Shown in pieces: positions 7,093-10,629 of a stretch of 10,629 nucleotides of DNA. The stretch covers positions 1 to 10,629 of the forward strand of contig JBLIOB010000135.1 of assembly GCA_047639575.1 (NCBI GenBank), written 5' to 3'. The position numbers were made by a program, and so were the translations under genes. This stretch comes from JBLIOB01 sp047639575 (lineage in GTDB: Bacteria; Bacteroidota; Bacteroidia; Flavobacteriales_D; Parvicellaceae). Under the pieces are notes generated by a model, which saw nothing but the letters and a program-made list of their open reading frames with translations, was not told the DNA's origin and did no database searches. How positions within the stretch are numbered: position 1 is the stretch's first letter; each line of letters opens with the position of its first letter.

Positions 7093-8090
7093 AATACCTT
7101 TTTTTTCTCATATTAATTCCGATTTTGTTTCTTGCCGATTTGATGGTAGGCGGGAGATATTATGATTTTGGTGTTCTGTTTGATTATTTCTCAGGCGATC
7201 TGAAAGGAGGAAGTTTTAACGTTATTCATGGAGTAAGACTTCCCAGAACTTTAACCGCATTAATATTTGGAGGTGGTTTATCTGTTGCAGGTCTATTGAT
7301 GCAAACGTTTTTCAGAAACCCTTTGGCAGGACCATCAGTGCTAGGGTTAACTTCCGGCTCTTCATTGGGTGTAGCGATTGCTGTAATGGCTGGGTCGATG
7401 TTTGAGATGACTGCTGGTTGGGCTACCCATTTTAGTTATGTCTTGTTTGCGATTGCCGGTGGTTTGATTTCTCTCTTCTTAATTCTTGCCGTTTCCACCC
7501 GAATAAAATCTAATGTTACATTGTTAATATTTGGATTAATGTTCGGGTACATTGCTTCAAGTGCGGTTTCAGTATTAGCTTCTTTTTCTGGAGAAAGAGA
7601 ATTAAAAGAATTCGTTCATTGGGGGTTTGGAAGTTTTGGAAAAATTGATTCTTACTGGTTACTGCTATTACTAGCCGTTGGGATTTTTGCTTTAATTGGA
7701 GTCGCCTTCAGTTTACAGAAAAAATTAAATGCTTGGTTGTTAGGTGATGTATATGCAAGATCAATTGGAGTAGATACTAAGCGGGTGCGTTGGATTATTT
7801 TAATTACGGCAGGTCTATTAACTTCTATAGTTACTGCGTTTTGTGGGCCGATTGCTTTTCTTGGATTGGCAGTTCCACATTTAGCAAAGGGATGGTTTAA
7901 ATCATCAGACCATCGTGTTTTAATACCTGGGTGCTTATTAATTGGAATCAGCTTAGCTTTGTTTTGTGACATCGTTGCAAAGGTTCCAGGATACTCAGAT
8001 ATTTCACTCCCTTTAAATGCGGTTACTTCTGCAATAGGAGCTCCAATTGTAATTTTGGTCTTACTCAAAAATAGGAGGGCAATAGGGTGA
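7089..8090 (+). CDS. FecCD/BtuC-type ABC transporter permease
   Basis: About 333 residues from the TTG at 7089. The same frame stays open to a TTG at 7068, which would add only MACQTKA. I prefer 7089 because it forms a TTGA overlap with the stop of the lipoprotein gene and the hydrophobic N-terminus then begins at once. The family's hallmarks are present: RLPRTLTALIFGGGLSVAG (50-68), MQTFFRNPLAGPSVLG (71-86) and GPIAFLGLAVPH (253-264), the cytoplasmic helix that docks on the ATPase. About ten membrane helices are expected and the hydrophobicity agrees. It transports iron-siderophore, heme or vitamin B12 as a dimer. Its stop overlaps the GTG start of the ATPase gene by 4 bases. No damage is seen; the family is certain, the substrate open. 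Confidence 0.9.
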   Translation: MKYLFFLILIPILFLADLMVGGRYYDFGVLFDYFSGDLKGGSFNVIHGVRLPRTLTALIFGGGLSVAGLLMQTFFRNPLAGPSVLGLTSGSSLGVAIAVMAGSMFEMTAGWATHFSYVLFAIAGGLISLFLILAVSTRIKSNVTLLIFGLMFGYIASSAVSVLASFSGERELKEFVHWGFGSFGKIDSYWLLLLLAVGIFALIGVAFSLQKKLNAWLLGDVYARSIGVDTKRVRWIILITAGLLTSIVTAFCGPIAFLGLAVPHLAKGWFKSSDHRVLIPGCLLIGISLALFCDIVAKVPGYSDISLPLNAVTSAIGAPIVILVLLKNRRAIG

Positions 8091-8800
8091 TAGAATTACT
8101 TGACATATCAAAATCTTATAGCGGTAAATCTATTTTCGAAAACGTATCAGGAAGAATAGAAAAAGGTAAATTTATTGGCCTTCTTGGTAACAATGGATGC
8201 GGTAAGTCTACATTACTGAGAGCCATTTATAAAGAAGAGTCTTTGGACTCCGGACTCATTAAAATTGACAATACAGATGTCACTAAACTTGATCGCCTTT
8301 CGTTTTCTAAAAAATTGTCTGTGGTACTTGCTGGAAGATATCATGTACCCTCTATGACGGTGGTTGAGTTATTAGCAACTGCAAGGTATCCTTACGTGAA
8401 CTGGACTGGAAGGACAGATGAACTTGGGCTGAGGTTAATTCAAAAATATATTGATGAATTTAAGATCAGAGATTTAGAGAATCGGGAGCTTGAAAAATTA
8501 AGTGATGGAGAATTTCAACAAGTAATGATCTGTAGATCATTTGTACAGGACTCCGATTTCATCATTATGGATGAACCTTCTGCGTTTCTAGATGTTTTGC
8601 GCAAACGTAATTTGTTCAGCAAATTGGCAGCGTTTGTTAAAGCCGATAAAGGAGTTGTGGTGGCCACTCATGACATACACGAATCGTTAGATTTCTGCAC
8701 ACATATTTGGTTAATTGATGGTGGAAAACTTGTTGAATATAAACAAGATAGTACCGAATTAAAACCACATCTCAATCGTATATTTGCAACCAACCTATAA
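8087..8800 (+). CDS. ABC importer ATPase, FecE/BtuD/HmuV type
   Basis: 237 residues, starting at a GTG that shares the sequence GTGA with the permease stop. Motifs in order: Walker A GNNGCGKST (34-42), signature LSDGEFQQV (138-146, with Asp and Glu replacing the usual Gly and Gln of LSGGQ), Walker B FIIMDEPSAFLD (158-169) and the H-loop ATHD (193-196). The Q-loop glutamine normally found before the helical domain is not evident; that position falls in VVLAGRYHVPS (79-89). It would power the adjacent permease in the cytoplasm. With the lipoprotein and permease it completes one importer. Confidence 0.9.
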   Translation: MIELLDISKSYSGKSIFENVSGRIEKGKFIGLLGNNGCGKSTLLRAIYKEESLDSGLIKIDNTDVTKLDRLSFSKKLSVVLAGRYHVPSMTVVELLATARYPYVNWTGRTDELGLRLIQKYIDEFKIRDLENRELEKLSDGEFQQVMICRSFVQDSDFIIMDEPSAFLDVLRKRNLFSKLAAFVKADKGVVVATHDIHESLDFCTHIWLIDGGKLVEYKQDSTELKPHLNRIFATNL

Positions 8801-8813
8801 TACGCCTCTCTCC

Positions 8814-9800
8814 ATGAAATTTCGATCCGATTTTAATGTACCTGTTTCTAAAGTAAGACTAGAGCATGGTTCACGTGTACTTATGATTGGTTCTTGCTTT
8901 TCTCAAAACATTGGTAATAAATTACGAGCTGCAAAGATTTCTACTGAAGAAATCTCACATGGAATTCTGTTTAATCCTCACTCGGTAAATCAGGCGCTAC
9001 TTGATGGAATTGGTAATGTAAATTATTCATTAGATGAAATTAAGACAGAGAATGGTCTTTACTTTTCGTTTAACCATCATGGATTCAAATCAACTAATAA
9101 GGATGAGGTTTTAAGCAACGTAAATTCTGGAATTGAACGTGATTTTGATTTGATTCAGGATGCAGATGTGATCTACGTTACGTTAGGAACCGCATGGGTA
9201 TACAAGCATAATGAGTTTGGTTTTGTGGCAAATTGTCACAAGGTTCCAGGAAGTAATTTTGAAAAAGTGAAATTAGGGGTGAACGATATCGTGTCCCAAT
9301 TTTCTCAAACTTTCGGACATCTGTTTTCATTAAACCCAAATGTCCAGGTTGTATTTACCATAAGTCCTGTCCGTCATTTGAAAGACGGTACAGTTGAAAA
9401 CCAATGGTCTAAGTCTACGCTTAACGTTGCAGTTCATGAGTTGGTTAGAAGATTTGAGAATGTAAGTTATTTCCCGGCTTATGAGATAGTGATGGATGAT
9501 CTTAGAGACTATCGATTTTTTAAAGAAGACCTAGTTCACCCGAACGATATTGCGGTTAATTATATCTGGGAGAAATTTCAAAAAAGCTTTCTAACTGGGC
9601 ATACTAGAGATGGTGTTGATTTAATTGAGAAATGGTTCAAAGGATTTAATCACAAGGTAATGGGAGATGAAGCTGCAAGAACAAGACATATCTCAGGCTT
9701 GATAGAAAGAGCCGCAGAATTAGAATCGGATTTCGAAATCGATTTGAACATCGAAACATCTAAGCTTAAAAAAGAATTAAGAGAGCTGTTGGAGGCTTAA
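8814..9800 (+). CDS. GSCFA domain protein (SGNH-hydrolase-like)
   Basis: About 328 residues from the ATG at 8814; the frame extends to a TTG at 8784 that would overlap the ATPase gene. I prefer 8814 because MKFRSDFNVP is how such proteins commonly begin. The family motif appears as MIGSCFSQNIG (24-34) with candidate nucleophile S27. FNPHS (53-57), TLGTAW (123-128), SPVRHLKDG (184-192) and DLVHPND (239-245) follow; D239-x2-H242 fits the catalytic Asp-His of SGNH/GDSL hydrolases. A charged helical tail follows from about 285. GSCFA proteins are common in Bacteroidota but their substrate is not established to my knowledge; an acyl- or acetyl-esterase role is a family-level guess. The gene lies 13 bases after the ATPase, so it probably shares its transcript, and it overlaps the convergent phosphatase gene by 24 bases. 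Confidence 0.88.
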   Translation: MKFRSDFNVPVSKVRLEHGSRVLMIGSCFSQNIGNKLRAAKISTEEISHGILFNPHSVNQALLDGIGNVNYSLDEIKTENGLYFSFNHHGFKSTNKDEVLSNVNSGIERDFDLIQDADVIYVTLGTAWVYKHNEFGFVANCHKVPGSNFEKVKLGVNDIVSQFSQTFGHLFSLNPNVQVVFTISPVRHLKDGTVENQWSKSTLNVAVHELVRRFENVSYFPAYEIVMDDLRDYRFFKEDLVHPNDIAVNYIWEKFQKSFLTGHTRDGVDLIEKWFKGFNHKVMGDEAARTRHISGLIERAAELESDFEIDLNIETSKLKKELRELLEA

Positions 9801-10442
9801 GGTATCAAAATCAGTTAAGGACTTCAGTTTGAGTTGAGCGATGTCAAATTTCGGTTGCTCAAATAAGTGAGGTTCAGGAACTGCGATCACTTTCATTCTA
9901 GCGCTGAGAGCAGCTAGAACTCCATTGAAAGAATCTTCAAAGACGATACAATCTGTACAGGCCACATCCAGTTTTCGTGCTGCGCTTATAAAAATACCCG
10001 GATGGGGCTTTCCGAATTCTTCGTCTTCGGCAGAATATAGGAATTCAAAATAGGTGCCAATTTGAAGCTTTTCTACTACCGCATTTATAATGTTGTAATG
10101 AGAAGAAGAAGCAATGACCATTGGGATATGCTTTGCTTGGAAAAAGTTGAAAATTTCTGGAATACCTAAAAGAGGCTCACCTTCTGCCTGAATTAATTCA
10201 ATTACTTTATCTACAATCTTGATAACTAAGTTTGGTTTTGAAATAAGTTGTTTCTCGTTCCACGGGAACTGTTTAAACCAATGATCAACCACTTCATCAA
10301 TTCTTAATCCAGCTGTGCCAGCACAATCATCATCTGTTAAAAACACAGAAACCTCTTTAAAGATCGCTATTTCAGCTTTTCTCCAAAGAGGTTCCGAGTT
10401 AATTATGAGGCCATCCATGTCAAAAATTACTGCCTTTATCAT
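9777..10442 (-). CDS. hxpB: HAD-family hexitol/sugar phosphatase HxpB-like
   Basis: 221 residues, the usual length for this HAD subgroup. Catalytic motifs: I, FDMDG with nucleophile D8 and acid/base D10; II, ASSS with S112; III, K145 in FGKPHPG; IV, VFEDS with E169 and D170. A helical cap at about 16-85 contains GLRIDEVVDHWFKQFPWN, very close to the E. coli HxpB/YniC cap GLRIDMVVDLWYARQPWN as I recall it. The start IFDMDGLIINSEPLWRKAE is also typical of that branch rather than of beta-phosphoglucomutase. HxpB dephosphorylates 2-deoxyglucose-6-phosphate and hexitol phosphates in the cytosol; the in vivo substrate here is unknown. The gene starts 28 bases after the stop of an upstream minus-strand gene, so it may be the second gene of an operon. 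Its last 24 bases overlap the end of the GSCFA gene on the other strand. Confidence 0.85.
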   Translation of the reverse strand: MIKAVIFDMDGLIINSEPLWRKAEIAIFKEVSVFLTDDDCAGTAGLRIDEVVDHWFKQFPWNEKQLISKPNLVIKIVDKVIELIQAEGEPLLGIPEIFNFFQAKHIPMVIASSSHYNIINAVVEKLQIGTYFEFLYSAEDEEFGKPHPGIFISAARKLDVACTDCIVFEDSFNGVLAALSARMKVIAVPEPHLFEQPKFDIAQLKLKSLTDFDTLSLQQLS

Positions 10443-10470
10443 CTTAAATTGAGATTAGTTTATAAAGCGA

Positions 10471-10629
10471 CTAGTGAAGCGTATCCAGTAATTCTGTTAC
10501 TGCCTGATAATAGTTTTGATAATAAGGATTTACCTTTTGACTTTCGTAAAAATCATCAATCTCATTAAATCGGATGACTTCGTTAAGATTCAAATTCCAC
10601 TTCATTTTAGCAATACACTCAGGGCACAA
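10471..10629 (-). CDS. C-terminal part of an unidentified protein with a CPEC motif
   Basis: The frame enters at the right window edge and ends at a TAG (10471-10473), giving the last 52 residues. It begins with L-CPECIAKMKWN, a C-x2-C knuckle that could be half of a zinc-binding site, and continues with an acidic and aromatic helical tail (FNEIDDFYESQKVNPYYQNYYQ) ending DTLH. The N-terminal part is outside the window, so the family cannot be named. It lies 28 bases upstream of the HxpB-like gene on the same strand. Confidence 0.6.
   Translation of the reverse strand: MCPECIAKMKWNLNLNEVIRFNEIDDFYESQKVNPYYQNYYQAVTELLDTLH

Noticed and set aside
7652..8068. Long minus-strand open frame opposite the permease gene
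   Set aside because: It lies wholly inside the FecCD permease on the other strand, has no family features, and is explained by the composition of a hydrophobic coding region.
1..10629. CRISPR array, tRNA, rRNA, insertion sequence or prophage genes
   Set aside because: No repeat-spacer pattern, RNA-gene signature, transposase motif or phage protein was found on either strand by reading.

Overview
The window is AT-rich DNA from a member of the Bacteroidota, probably a free-living Cytophagales- or Flavobacteriales-like lineage. The support is a GSCFA-domain protein (a family best known from Bacteroidota), outer-envelope proteins whose signal peptides are cut before Gln, a Lys-rich post-signal segment, weak or absent Shine-Dalgarno sequences, a TAnnTTTG-type promoter element and several non-ATG starts. 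Genus cannot be assigned from the sequence. No rRNA, tRNA, CRISPR array, insertion sequence or phage gene is visible.

Left part (1-1900, plus strand): the 3' part of a small polytopic membrane protein with a His/Asp-rich last helix, then a roughly 390-residue envelope protein of unknown function. The 5' end of the second gene looks damaged. A textbook signal peptide lies in frame upstream (593-658), but it has no ATG and is cut off from the body by a TGA at 659-661.

Middle left (1901-4760, minus strand): a compact cell-wall hydrolase operon, read right to left. It encodes a secreted NlpC/P60 endopeptidase, a secreted N-acetylmuramoyl-L-alanine amidase with a SPOR-like tail, a 54-residue single-span membrane protein that is easily missed, and a membrane-anchored protein whose C-terminal half carries the zinc-ligand pattern of LAS/MepA-type murein endopeptidases. 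Together they would cut peptide crosslinks and stem peptides of peptidoglycan in the periplasm. A 179-base divergent intergenic region (4761-4939) with a tandem AACGTGTTAA repeat separates this operon from the next block.

Middle right (4940-9800, plus strand): a tightly packed operon with overlapping or nearly touching genes. It encodes a secreted protein of unknown function with conserved-looking Cys/His motifs, then a lipoprotein substrate-binding protein, a FecCD/BtuC-type permease and an ABC ATPase. The last three form a complete importer of the iron-siderophore/heme/cobalamin class. A GSCFA (SGNH-like) protein follows. No TonB-dependent receptor is present in the window.

Right end (9777-10629, minus strand): a HAD sugar-phosphate phosphatase very like HxpB/YniC, converging on the GSCFA gene with a 24-base overlap, and the 3' end of an upstream gene carrying a CPEC motif.
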